From an uncultured Bacilli bacterium (GTDB lineage: Bacteria; Bacillota_I; Bacilli_A; RF39; UBA660), in the NCBI GenBank assembly GCA_947584955.1, contig CANPWS010000012.1, positions 1-14,849 on the forward strand: 14,849 bases of DNA, in the 5' to 3' direction. The first letter of the stretch is position 1. Every line of letters starts with the position of its first letter. Position numbers and translations under genes: made by a program. Positions 5,249 through 13,244 of the stretch are shown in pieces. The notes under the pieces are model-generated. The model did not search any database and was not told where the DNA came from. It saw only the letters and a program-made list of their open reading frames with translations.

Positions 5249-7126
5249 ATGCAAAAAAAGCAATTCAAAGCTGAATCTAAAAAATTATTAGATTTAATGA
5301 TTAATTCCATTTATACTAATAAAGATATTTTTTTAAGAGAACTTATTTCTAATGCTAGTGATGCTATTGATAAACTTTATTATAATTCTCTTACTGATAA
5401 GAGTATTAAAGTTAATCATAAAGATTTAGAAATTAATATAAGTATTGATAAAGAAAATAGAACTTTAACTATTAGTGATAATGGTATTGGTATGGATAAA
5501 GAAGAACTTGAAGAAAACTTAGGTACAATTTGTAAAAGTGGTTCTGAAATATTTAAAGAAGAAAATGAAAAGAAAAAAGACATTGATATTATAGGAAAAT
5601 TTGGTGTTGGTTTTTATTCTTCATTCATGGTTAGTGATGAAGTTACTGTTTGTAGTAGAAAATATTCAAAAGATAAAGCCTATACTTGGACTTCAACAGG
5701 TATTGATGGATATACAATAAATGAATGTGATAAGGAAGCAATTGGTACTACAATCACTTTAAAACTTAAAGAAGATGAAGAAGATGAAAAATATTCTAAA
5801 TATCTTGAAGAATATACTATTAAAGGATTAGTAAAAAAATATTCTGATTATATTACTTACCCTATAAAAATGGAAGTTTCACATAGTCATTTAAAAGAAG
5901 GATCTAAAGATGAATATGAAACACATACTGAAATCGAAACTTTAAACAGTCTTGTTCCTATTTGGAAAAAGAATAAAAGTAAAATCAAAGAAGAAGATTA
6001 TGATAACTTCTATATGGAAAAATTTTCAGATTATGAAAAACCAGATGTAATTTTACATATTAATGCCGAAGGACTTATTACTTACGATGGTATTTTATTT
6101 ATTCCAGGACATACTCCTTTTGATTATTATTCAAAAGAATATGAAAAAGGTCTTCAACTATATTCAAATGGTGTCCTTATAATGGATAAATGTGCTGATT
6201 TATTACCAGATTATTTTAGCTTTGTTAAAGGTGTTATTGATAGTCCTGATTTACAGCTTAATATTTCAAGAGAAACTTTACAACAAAATAGAGTTCTTAA
6301 AACAATTGCTAAAAATATTGAAAACAAAATTAAAAAAGAATTAGAAAATTTAAGAGATAATGATAGAGAAAAATATGAAAAAATATATAGTAATTTTGGC
6401 ATTCAATTAAAATATGGTGTTTATAATAATTTTGGTATGGACAAAGATAAACTTGAAGATTTATTAATGTTTTATTCTTCTAAAGAAAAGAAAATGGTTA
6501 CATTAAAAGAATATACTTCTAGAATGAAAGATGATCAAAAATGTATTTATTTTGCTTGTGGAGAAACTACTGATAAGATTGACATGCTTCCTCAGGTTGA
6601 ATTATTTAAAGATAAAGATTATGAAATTCTTTATTTAACTGAGTATGTGGATGAATTTACTATGCAATCTCTTGTTTCATATGATGGTAAGAATATTGTT
6701 AATGTTTCTTCTGAAAAAGCTGATTTGAATTCTTCAGAAGAAAAAGAAAAAATTGATAAAATTAATTCTGATTATAGTGATATGCTTACTTTAATGAAAA
6801 ATTCTATTGGTAATGTATATGAAGTTAAATTTACTAACAGACTTAAAAATCATCCTGTATGTCTAACAAATGAAGGCGTAATATCTGCTGGTATGGAAAA
6901 GACACTAAATCAAATAAGTGAAGAAAAAGTTAATGCTGAACTTATTCTTGAAATTAATGAAAATCACCCTATTGCAAATAAAATTAAATCATTATATGAT
7001 TCTGATAAAAATGCTTTAGCTGAATATTCTAAAGTTTTATATGCTCAAGCAAGATTAATAGAAGGTCTTTCAATTGATAATCCTACAGAAATTAGCAATA
7101 TTATATGTAATTTAATTTCTAAATAA
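5249..7126 (+). CDS. htpG: Chaperone HtpG (bacterial Hsp90)
   Basis: 625 aa, full length for the family (about 624). Cytosolic ATP-dependent homodimeric chaperone that remodels partly folded clients, often with the DnaK system. The N-terminal ATPase domain shows RELISNASDAIDK (30-42, with the ATP-hydrolysis Glu31 and Mg-binding Asn35), DNGIGMD (77-83, adenine-binding Asp77) and GKFGVGFYSS (116-125, the lid and phosphate loop). The middle domain holds SPDLQLNISRETLQQN (332-347), with the Arg341 that contacts the ATP phosphate. The C-terminal dimerisation region is complete and there is no MEEVD tail, as normal in bacteria. The start follows the Shine-Dalgarno AAAGGTAGG. It diverges from hsp20 with an overlapping mirrored operator. 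In Bacillus subtilis htpG is not in the HrcA regulon, so CIRCE-like control would differ from that model. Confidence 0.98.
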   Translation: MQKKQFKAESKKLLDLMINSIYTNKDIFLRELISNASDAIDKLYYNSLTDKSIKVNHKDLEINISIDKENRTLTISDNGIGMDKEELEENLGTICKSGSEIFKEENEKKKDIDIIGKFGVGFYSSFMVSDEVTVCSRKYSKDKAYTWTSTGIDGYTINECDKEAIGTTITLKLKEDEEDEKYSKYLEEYTIKGLVKKYSDYITYPIKMEVSHSHLKEGSKDEYETHTEIETLNSLVPIWKKNKSKIKEEDYDNFYMEKFSDYEKPDVILHINAEGLITYDGILFIPGHTPFDYYSKEYEKGLQLYSNGVLIMDKCADLLPDYFSFVKGVIDSPDLQLNISRETLQQNRVLKTIAKNIENKIKKELENLRDNDREKYEKIYSNFGIQLKYGVYNNFGMDKDKLEDLLMFYSSKEKKMVTLKEYTSRMKDDQKCIYFACGETTDKIDMLPQVELFKDKDYEILYLTEYVDEFTMQSLVSYDGKNIVNVSSEKADLNSSEEKEKIDKINSDYSDMLTLMKNSIGNVYEVKFTNRLKNHPVCLTNEGVISAGMEKTLNQISEEKVNAELILEINENHPIANKIKSLYDSDKNALAEYSKVLYAQARLIEGLSIDNPTEISNIICNLISK

Positions 7127-7139
7127 TTTTATTAATATT

Positions 7140-7181
7140 AAAGCTAGTAAACAATTATATTTTGCTTACTAGCTTTTTTTT
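7140..7181 (+). terminator. Terminator of htpG, possibly bidirectional
   Basis: AAAGCTAGTAA (7140-7150) pairs perfectly over 11 bp with 7166-7176, followed by a run of T to 7181. The phosphoketolase stop codon on the opposite strand begins one base later (7183), and the minus-strand tail is only moderately U-rich, so it may serve both converging genes with more effect on htpG. Confidence 0.88.
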
Positions 7182-7182
7182 A

Positions 7183-9525
7183 TTATTCCCATTTCCAATT
7201 TAAAACTTCTGGCATATCTACGCCATTTTCTTTTATATAATTATTGTGTTCTATTATTTTATCGTTACAATATTCTATAACACTAGTTCTGCTATCTCCT
7301 AATTTTTCTAAATATTTTAAGGCATCTTTAACAAGGTTAAATCTATCTATTTTATTTTGAACACGCATATCAAAAGGCGTTGTTATTGTACCTTCTTCAT
7401 CATAACCATGTACATGAAGATTTTTATTTGTTCTATTATAAGTAAGCTGATGAATTAAACTTGGATAACCATGGAAGGCAAATATTATTGGCTTATCTTT
7501 TGTAAATAAACTATCATATTCAAAATCAGTAAGTCCGTGTGGATGTTTTTCATGTGATTCTAATTTCATTAAATCAACAACATTGACAACTCTTATTTTT
7601 AAATCTTTATAAAACTTTTTTAATATTGTTACTGCTGCTAAAGTTTCTAAAGTAGGTGTATCACCACAGCATGCCATGACAACATCTGGTGTTGAATTTT
7701 GATCTGTACTAGCAAATTGCCAAATTCCAATTCCTTTTGTACAATGTTTTACAGCTTCATCCATTGTTAACCACTGATATCTAGGATGTTTTGAGGCTAT
7801 AATTACATTTATATAGTTTTTGCTTCTTATGCAGTGATCGAAACATGATAATAAACAGTTAGCATCGGGTGGTAAATACATTCTAGATACATCTGCTTTT
7901 TTCGTAACTAAATGATTTAAAAATCCTGGATCTTGATGAGTATAGCCATTATGATCTTGTTGCCAAACATGTGATGATAATAAATAATTCAAAGAGGCTA
8001 TTTCTTTTCTCCATGATAATTCATTTGTAACTTTTAACCATTTAGCATGTTGTGATGTCATGGAATCTATTATTCTTATAAATGCTTCATAACTATTAAA
8101 TAATCCATGCCTACCAGTTAGTAAATATCCTTCTAACCATCCTTCACACAAATGTTCTGATAACACAGAATCAATTACTCTACCATTTCTGCCAATAAAT
8201 TCGTCGTTACGATATATTATTCCATTAAATTGTCTATCTGTTTTTTCAAATATTTTAGTTAATCTATTACTCTTTGTTTCATCTGGACCAAATACTCTAA
8301 AATTAGTTTTATTAAGTTCAACTATATCTCTTATAAAATTTCCAAGTTCCATTGTATCTTGCTTCATTACTGTTCCTGGTGCATCAAATTTTACTGCGTA
8401 ATTTCTAAAATCTGGTAATACTAAATCTTTTAATAATTCTCCTCCATTAGCTATTGGATTTGCACTCATTCTTTTTTGACCTTTTGGTGCTAATTCTTGA
8501 AGTTCTTTAATTAATGTTCCATTTTTATCAAATAATTCCTCAGGTTTATAACTTTTAAGCCAAGATTCTAATATTGCTAAATTATTAGGATTATCTGCAT
8601 CTACCAAAAGTGGAATTTGATGAGCATTAAATGTTCCTTCAATTTCTTTACCATCAACAATACTTGGACCTGTCCATCCTTTTTTTGTTCTTAATATAAT
8701 CATTGGATAAATTGGTCTTTCGTTGGTTTTCCTTGTTTTTATTTCTTTTATTTCTTCAATAACTGTATCTAAAGTACTTGCCATTTTTTCATGCATTTTT
8801 TCTGTTGTATCAATATTTACATAGTAAGGTTTATAACCATATCCTTTAAATAATTGATCTAATTCTTCGTCACTTATTCTTGCTAATATTGTAGGATTTG
8901 CTATTTTATATCCATTTAAATGAAGAATTGGTAAAACTACTCCATCAGTCTCAGGATTTAAAATTTTATTTGAATGCCATGATGCTGCTAATGGACCTGT
9001 TTCAGCCTCACCATCTCCTACTACACATGCAGCTATTAAATCTTTGTTATCTAAAACAGCTCCAAAAGCATGAGCAAGACTATATCCTAATTCTCCACCT
9101 TCATTAATTGATCCAGGCGTCTCTGGTGCTACATGACTAGATATTCCTTTTGGAAATGAAAATTGTTTGAATAATTTTTTCATTCCTTGTTCATCATAGG
9201 TAATATTAGGATATATTTCAGTATAAGTATGCTCCAAATATGCTTGTGCCACCATAGCATTTCCACCATGTCCAGGACCAGATATATATATCATATTTAA
9301 ATTATATTTTTTTATTACTCTATTAAGATGTGTATATATAAAATTTTGTCCTGGTACAGTTCCCCAATGTCCTACTAGAGTCTTTTTTATATCTTTTAAT
9401 TCTAGTTTTCTTTTTAAAAGTGGATTATCTAATAGATAAAGTTGACCAGCAGACAAATAATTACTAGCTCTAAAATATGCATCTATTTTTCTTAATTCTT
9501 CACTATTTAATACCTTATTTTTCAT
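7183..9525 (-). CDS. xfp: Phosphoketolase (xylulose-5-P / fructose-6-P)
   Basis: 780 aa, near the usual 790-825. This thiamine-diphosphate enzyme splits xylulose-5-phosphate to acetyl-phosphate plus glyceraldehyde-3-phosphate (and often fructose-6-phosphate to acetyl-phosphate plus erythrose-4-phosphate). Acetyl-phosphate then yields ATP through acetate kinase. Visible motifs: [11 protein letters not shown] (52-62), GPGHGG (83-88), [10 protein letters not shown] (130-139), [10 protein letters not shown] (141-150) and the ThDP/Mg motif GDGEAE (170-175) running to [10 protein letters not shown] (201-210). The C-terminal third holds the transketolase-like middle and C-terminal domains. The start has a perfect Shine-Dalgarno AAGGAGG (9530-9536). 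It is probably a single-gene unit between the htpG and htrA terminators. Sequence alone does not settle which sugar phosphate is preferred. Confidence 0.97.
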   Translation of the reverse strand: MKNKVLNSEELRKIDAYFRASNYLSAGQLYLLDNPLLKRKLELKDIKKTLVGHWGTVPGQNFIYTHLNRVIKKYNLNMIYISGPGHGGNAMVAQAYLEHTYTEIYPNITYDEQGMKKLFKQFSFPKGISSHVAPETPGSINEGGELGYSLAHAFGAVLDNKDLIAACVVGDGEAETGPLAASWHSNKILNPETDGVVLPILHLNGYKIANPTILARISDEELDQLFKGYGYKPYYVNIDTTEKMHEKMASTLDTVIEEIKEIKTRKTNERPIYPMIILRTKKGWTGPSIVDGKEIEGTFNAHQIPLLVDADNPNNLAILESWLKSYKPEELFDKNGTLIKELQELAPKGQKRMSANPIANGGELLKDLVLPDFRNYAVKFDAPGTVMKQDTMELGNFIRDIVELNKTNFRVFGPDETKSNRLTKIFEKTDRQFNGIIYRNDEFIGRNGRVIDSVLSEHLCEGWLEGYLLTGRHGLFNSYEAFIRIIDSMTSQHAKWLKVTNELSWRKEIASLNYLLSSHVWQQDHNGYTHQDPGFLNHLVTKKADVSRMYLPPDANCLLSCFDHCIRSKNYINVIIASKHPRYQWLTMDEAVKHCTKGIGIWQFASTDQNSTPDVVMACCGDTPTLETLAAVTILKKFYKDLKIRVVNVVDLMKLESHEKHPHGLTDFEYDSLFTKDKPIIFAFHGYPSLIHQLTYNRTNKNLHVHGYDEEGTITTPFDMRVQNKIDRFNLVKDALKYLEKLGDSRTSVIEYCNDKIIEHNNYIKENGVDMPEVLNWKWE

Positions 9526-9548
9526 TTTTCCTCCTTATTCTTAATATT

Positions 9549-9577
9549 ATTATACAATAAATAAATAACAAAAGAAA
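9549..9577 (-). promoter_or_regulatory. Possible xfp promoter
   Basis: Minus strand TATAAT (9549-9554), 24 bases before the ATG. The hexamer 17 bases upstream (TTTCTT) is a poor -35, so the call rests mainly on the -10 and its position. Confidence 0.35.
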
Positions 9578-9600
9578 GTTAATTTTTTATTTTAACTTCC
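9574..9600 (-). terminator. Likely terminator of the abi-htrA operon
   Basis: Sixteen bases past the htrA stop, AAGTTAA (9576-9582) pairs with TTAACTT (9592-9598). The stem is all A/T except one G-C pair, and the minus transcript continues with UUCUUUUGUUAUUU. Weak stem, plausible position. Confidence 0.45.
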
Positions 9601-9613
9601 TTTATTATAATTT

Positions 9614-10735
9614 TTAATTTTCTTTATTCTCTGTTAAAGTTATTTCTACTTCATTTGTTTTATTATTTCTAATATATTTTACTTTTATTTTATCTCCTGG
9701 TTCATGTTTATATAATTCATATCTAAGTTCTGCCACTGTAGATACTTCTTTATCATCTATGCCAACAATTATATCTCCTTTTTCTAATTTTGATGATGCA
9801 GGTGAACCAGCTTGTGTAGCTACTACGACTACTCCTTCTTCGACATTTCTAGGAAGTGTTATTCCATATTGCCATAATGCTGCGGTTTGATTAGTATCTA
9901 CCATTGAAATTCCAATAAATGGTCTTTTTATTGTTTCTCCTTTTTCTAAAAATTCTGCATAATAAATAGCATCTTCAATTGGAATTGCAAATCCCATTCC
10001 TTCGACTTCATCTTGTACTAATTTTAATGAATTAATTCCTATAACTTCACCATTAACATTTAATAGTGGTCCACCACTATTTCCAGGATTAATTGCGGCA
10101 TCTGTTTGTAACACTTTCATATAATAGTCAGAAGTATTACCTGAAAAACTTACTTCTACTAATCTATCTTTTCCTGATAAAATTCCTTTAGTTACGGTTC
10201 CACTATAGTCTAATCCCATTGGTGCACCAATTGTAAATAAGGTATCTCCTAATTTCATTTTTTCATTATCACCAATTTCTACTACTGCTAATACTTCCGA
10301 AGCATCAATTGATAAAATTGCAATATCTGAGTATTTTTCTTTTCCTAGAATTTTAGCTTCAATTGTTTTATTATTACTTAATATTACTTCAACTTTATCT
10401 GCACCATCTACAACATGATTATTAGTCATAATATATCCAACTTTATCATCTTTTTTATAAACAAATCCACTTCCTGTTCCTATCATCTCATCATTTTGAT
10501 ATGATGCTACTGTAACTACACAATCATAAGCTTTTTCTACTGCCATAGCTATACTATTTTCTGTTAATTCTACTTTACTGACATTTTCTACTATACTTTT
10601 ACTTACACTTGGAACATTTGTTATAACTAAATATGAACCTATTGTTCCACATATAAATGAAATTGCAATAGATAATATAAGTATAACTACAAAACTCGAT
10701 TTATTATTTTTATTTTCTGTATTTTTTGTTTCCAT
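9614..10735 (-). CDS. htrA: Membrane-anchored HtrA/DegP-like serine protease
   Basis: 373 aa. Surface quality-control protease that degrades misfolded proteins emerging from the Sec pathway. A short cytoplasmic N-terminus is followed by one membrane helix (about 15-38), then a trypsin-like domain with the full catalytic triad: His107 in TNNHVV, Asp137 in YSDIAIL and Ser220 in NPGNSGGPL. One PDZ domain covers about 265-370, with VVVVATQAGSPASSKLEKGD typical of its carboxylate-binding and core strands. Length and layout (one helix, protease, one PDZ) match Gram-positive HtrA. The Shine-Dalgarno AAGGAT (10741-10746) lies in the 15-base gap after the Abi gene, so htrA is the second gene of that operon. 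The exported substrates could include the surface proteins encoded nearby, though nothing in the sequence links them. Confidence 0.95.
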   Translation of the reverse strand: METKNTENKNNKSSFVVILILSIAISFICGTIGSYLVITNVPSVSKSIVENVSKVELTENSIAMAVEKAYDCVVTVASYQNDEMIGTGSGFVYKKDDKVGYIMTNNHVVDGADKVEVILSNNKTIEAKILGKEKYSDIAILSIDASEVLAVVEIGDNEKMKLGDTLFTIGAPMGLDYSGTVTKGILSGKDRLVEVSFSGNTSDYYMKVLQTDAAINPGNSGGPLLNVNGEVIGINSLKLVQDEVEGMGFAIPIEDAIYYAEFLEKGETIKRPFIGISMVDTNQTAALWQYGITLPRNVEEGVVVVATQAGSPASSKLEKGDIIVGIDDKEVSTVAELRYELYKHEPGDKIKVKYIRNNKTNEVEITLTENKEN

Positions 10736-10750
10736 TTATTATCCTTCTTT

Positions 10751-11677
10751 CTATAAATCTATTATGTCCATATAGTTAACGGGAAAGCCCATTCTGTCTA
10801 ATATTTTTTCTATTGATATAGAATCTATCCTTCCATCTAATTTTTCTATTTCATATTCTACTTCTCTAAGCATCATTCTAAAATCTTCTTCGGTAAGGAG
10901 AACTTTCATAATAATTATTACAGCATATAAATCATTTTTTCCATAAATGTATTCACCATCCATTTTAGGAATTTCAAGCTTTTCATGATATATAGTATCT
11001 GGTATAAATCTTTCTGTTCTGTGTTCAAAAACAATATCTTCATGTGCACATAAATTTCTATAATTTGATAGTATTACTAAAAAGTTTTCTAATTCAAGTG
11101 GTGTTGTATTAAAACTATCAGCAATTTCTAATTTATCTTCTTTTTTCAAAATACTATATAATTCACAAACTATCCCAAATGATAAAACTTTTACTAAAAT
11201 CCATAATGGTATATAGCCATAACTATTTACATAGTGCATTGTTGCATTATGATGTGGTGCATTTATTCTTATTTGTCTTTTCATCTTTTCAATTAAATCT
11301 TTTACTCTTCTTTTTTTAGCAACTTCGTCAGTAAAATTTTTAGGATTTAGATAATCTTTCTCCTTATATCCATACTTTTTAGATAATTGATATGAAATTA
11401 TTGATTTTAATTGATTTTCTATTACCAATACATTTTTAAATATTATATTTCTAAAATATCTATCAAACATAAACAGTGAATATAGCTCCCTAAAGGTTGA
11501 GCCTTTAATAAATTTTTTTTCTGATGATGATATCATAAATAAATGTCTGTATCCATTAATGAAGAAATAATTTTCTCTAAGTAATACTTTTTTAGCCTCA
11601 TCTATGTCTTCGACTATTAGACCTTTATTTTGTAATATCTCAATTTGTTCATCTATTGTTTTAAAATTCTTCTCCAT
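10751..11677 (-). CDS. Abi_2 (AbiD/AbiF-like) HEPN-fold protein
   Basis: 308 aa, cytosolic. It matches the Abi_2 pattern: an N-terminal ENYFFINGYRHLF (35-47, compare the usual N-Y-x-R-L-x-G-Y), DRYFRNIIFKNVLVIENQLK (72-91), YGYIPLWILVKVLSFG (153-168), and NYRNLCAHED (205-214). The last contains RNLCAH (R207-H212), the R-x4-H signature of HEPN RNases. Abi_2 proteins were first known from lactococcal phage-abortive-infection systems, where activation arrests the infected cell; RNase activity here is inference. The start follows AAGGTGAG (11684-11691). It is first in an operon with htrA, an unusual partner for a defence gene, and no mobile-element genes lie nearby, so it may be a chromosomal stress or growth-control gene rather than phage defence. 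Confidence 0.85.
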   Translation of the reverse strand: MEKNFKTIDEQIEILQNKGLIVEDIDEAKKVLLRENYFFINGYRHLFMISSSEKKFIKGSTFRELYSLFMFDRYFRNIIFKNVLVIENQLKSIISYQLSKKYGYKEKDYLNPKNFTDEVAKKRRVKDLIEKMKRQIRINAPHHNATMHYVNSYGYIPLWILVKVLSFGIVCELYSILKKEDKLEIADSFNTTPLELENFLVILSNYRNLCAHEDIVFEHRTERFIPDTIYHEKLEIPKMDGEYIYGKNDLYAVIIIMKVLLTEEDFRMMLREVEYEIEKLDGRIDSISIEKILDRMGFPVNYMDIIDL

Positions 11678-11699
11678 AACAAACTCACCTTACTATAAA

Positions 11700-11708
11700 A
11701 GTATATCA
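11700..11708 (-). promoter_or_regulatory. Extended -10 promoter of abi-htrA
   Basis: Minus strand TGATATACT: -10 TATACT (11700-11705) with TGA directly upstream (11706-11708). No good -35 at 17 bases, which extended -10 promoters tolerate. Start near 11693, leader about 16 bases, leaving only the Shine-Dalgarno. Confidence 0.65.
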
Positions 11709-11759
11709 CAAATATGAAAAAAAAGATATAAAAAATAATGGTAAAATTATGGGAAATTG

Positions 11760-11768
11760 TGATATAAT
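11760..11768 (+). promoter_or_regulatory. Extended -10 promoter of the PLC-GNAT operon
   Basis: TGATATAAT: perfect -10 (11763-11768) with TG one base upstream. No consensus -35. Start near 11775, followed at once by the Shine-Dalgarno AAGGAG (11777-11782). Confidence 0.7.
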
Positions 11769-11791
11769 TTTAAAGTAAGGAGCTTGATAAT

Positions 11792-12772
11792 ATGCCTAGT
11801 TCTATGACACATAATTATTTTATGCAAGATGTTTATAATAAATTAGAAGATAATATTAAAAATAAAATTATTTTAGACTCTGCGACCACTTTTGCTCAAG
11901 GGCCTGATATTTTTTATTTTTATAATATGTGTATAGGTAGTAAAAGTAAAAAATATAAAAATTTAGGTTTAGATATGCATAAGCATAATGTTAATTTATA
12001 TTTTATTAATATTATTAATTATATTAATAAAAATAATTTAGAAAATGATCGTGAATGCCTTTCATTTTTATATGGTTCTGTTTCTCATTTTATTCTAGAT
12101 TCAATAATACATCCGTTTATTTACTATAAAACAGGCGTATTTAAAAAGAGTGATATAAATACTTATAAATATAATGGACTTCATCAGGAAATGGAATATT
12201 ATATAGATGCTTATATGATATTTCAAAATGAAAAAAGAGAAGCAAAAAATTATAAAATGTATAAAGATATTTTAAATATTAATAATTTATCTTTAAATAC
12301 TTTAGATTTAATTAATTGTGTTATTAAAAATACTTATGGTTATGAAAATGCAGGTAAAATTTATGTTAAATGTATTAAAGATATGAAAAAATTTTTAAAA
12401 TATTTTAATTATGATCATTACGGTATAAAGAAAAAAATTTATAATTGTATTTTTTATATTTTTCCTAAAAAAATGGGCATTAAAAGAAAAAGTTCTTTTT
12501 ACCTTACTCATAATTCTAAAACTCATTATTTAAATTTAGAAAAAAATGAATGGAATCATCCTGCAAATTTGTATGAAACTTACAATTATTCTTTTATTGA
12601 ATTATATATTATTGCTCTTGATAAAGCTTGTCATATGATAATGGAAATTGATAAAATGTTATCAACAGGTAAAATTAGTGATAAAAAAATTGCTAATCTA
12701 TTTAAAAATTTATCTTATACGACTGGTAAAGATTGTGACGAAAATGTTGTAATGCAATATTTTGAATTTTAG
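11792..12772 (+). CDS. Zinc-dependent phospholipase C-like protein
   Basis: 326 aa. The N-terminal half has the ligand pattern of the zinc-dependent phospholipase C/alpha-toxin fold: H7 (THNYF), D39 (GPD), H63/H65 (MHKHN), H99-x3-D103 with H107 in GSVSHFILDSIIHP (95-108), and H131-x3-E135 (HQEMEYYID). Classical members are secreted and cleave phospholipid head groups. This one starts MPSSMTHNYF with no signal peptide, so it is probably cytoplasmic, and its substrate is unknown. Residues after about 150 are Lys/Tyr/Asn-rich with no recognised domain. The start is fixed by the Shine-Dalgarno AAGGAG and by the near-terminal His expected in this fold. The acetyltransferase gene follows after 17 bases. 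The promoter is the mirror of that of abi-htrA. Confidence 0.85.
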   Translation: MPSSMTHNYFMQDVYNKLEDNIKNKIILDSATTFAQGPDIFYFYNMCIGSKSKKYKNLGLDMHKHNVNLYFINIINYINKNNLENDRECLSFLYGSVSHFILDSIIHPFIYYKTGVFKKSDINTYKYNGLHQEMEYYIDAYMIFQNEKREAKNYKMYKDILNINNLSLNTLDLINCVIKNTYGYENAGKIYVKCIKDMKKFLKYFNYDHYGIKKKIYNCIFYIFPKKMGIKRKSSFYLTHNSKTHYLNLEKNEWNHPANLYETYNYSFIELYIIALDKACHMIMEIDKMLSTGKISDKKIANLFKNLSYTTGKDCDENVVMQYFEF

Positions 12773-12789
12773 TTTAGGAGGTTATATTT

Positions 12790-13197
12790 ATGATTGTTAG
12801 AAAATATAAACATGAAGATAATGAAAAAATTTTATATTTATATAATGAAGCTTTTGATAAAAATTATACTGAAATTAAATTGTCTCCCCTACCATATAGT
12901 AATATCTTTGTCTTAGAAATCGAAGATAAAATTATTGGTATGGTTTGTATAGATATATTAAATGATATTTTTAAAGGTATTTATTATGGTTATTTAAATA
13001 ATATCTGCATTTTAAAAAAGTATCAAAATATGGGATATGCTACTTACCTTTTAAATTATGCTGAAAAATTTGCCAAAGATAATGGATGTGCTTATATAAT
13101 GCTTACTTCAAATGATAATAGAATATTTGCCCATAAGATGTATTTAAAAAATAATTATAAAATAATTGATACTAATTTGTTTAGAAAAAATTTATAA
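12790..13197 (+). CDS. GNAT-family N-acetyltransferase
   Basis: 135 aa, a single GNAT domain. It transfers an acetyl group from acetyl-CoA to an amine; the acceptor cannot be told from sequence. The fold is seen as an N-terminal strand and helix (IVRKYKHEDNEKILYLYNEAF), a central sheet (NIFVLEIEDKIIGMVCIDIL), and motif A with LNNICILKKYQNMGYATYLL, whose Q79-N-M-G-Y-A84 is the acetyl-CoA pyrophosphate loop. Motif B follows (AHKMYLKNNYK, 114-124), with a tyrosine (Y118) where the general acid often lies. The Shine-Dalgarno TAGGAGG (12775-12781) sits in the 17-base gap after the PLC-like gene, so the two form an operon closed by the terminator right after the stop. Confidence 0.9.
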   Translation: MIVRKYKHEDNEKILYLYNEAFDKNYTEIKLSPLPYSNIFVLEIEDKIIGMVCIDILNDIFKGIYYGYLNNICILKKYQNMGYATYLLNYAEKFAKDNGCAYIMLTSNDNRIFAHKMYLKNNYKIIDTNLFRKNL

Positions 13198-13244
13198 AAA
13201 AGTATTAACACTTTTATTAATATTTTATTGTGTTAATACTTTTT
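13197..13244. terminator. Bidirectional terminator between the GNAT gene and thrS
   Basis: 13197-13211 pairs perfectly over 15 bp with 13230-13244, with A-runs on the left and T-runs on the right, so either strand yields a stem with a U tail. The last bases of both converging genes, including the thrS stop at 13243-13245, lie in the stem. This is the strongest hairpin in the window. Confidence 0.92.

Larger units (their letters stand above)
11688..11780. repeat. Mirrored 24-bp promoter repeat between divergent operons
   Basis: The 24 bases at 11757-11780 (TTGTGATATAATTTTAAAGT then AAGG) recur inverted at 11688-11711 with 22/24 identity; the two differences are A/C and A/T. Each copy runs from the extended -10 to the Shine-Dalgarno of its own gene. 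The 45 bases between are unremarkable A/T-rich DNA. Confidence 0.85.

Noticed and set aside
6211..6402. Minus-strand 63-codon frame inside htpG
   Set aside because: Antisense shadow of a well-conserved gene, with no family resemblance.
8898..9107. Plus-strand 69-codon frame inside xfp
   Set aside because: Antisense shadow of the ThDP-binding region of phosphoketolase.
11678..11791. abiF-type structured RNA upstream of the Abi_2 gene
   Set aside because: The predicted leader is only about 16 bases and the gap is taken up by the two mirrored promoters; no complex RNA structure was seen.
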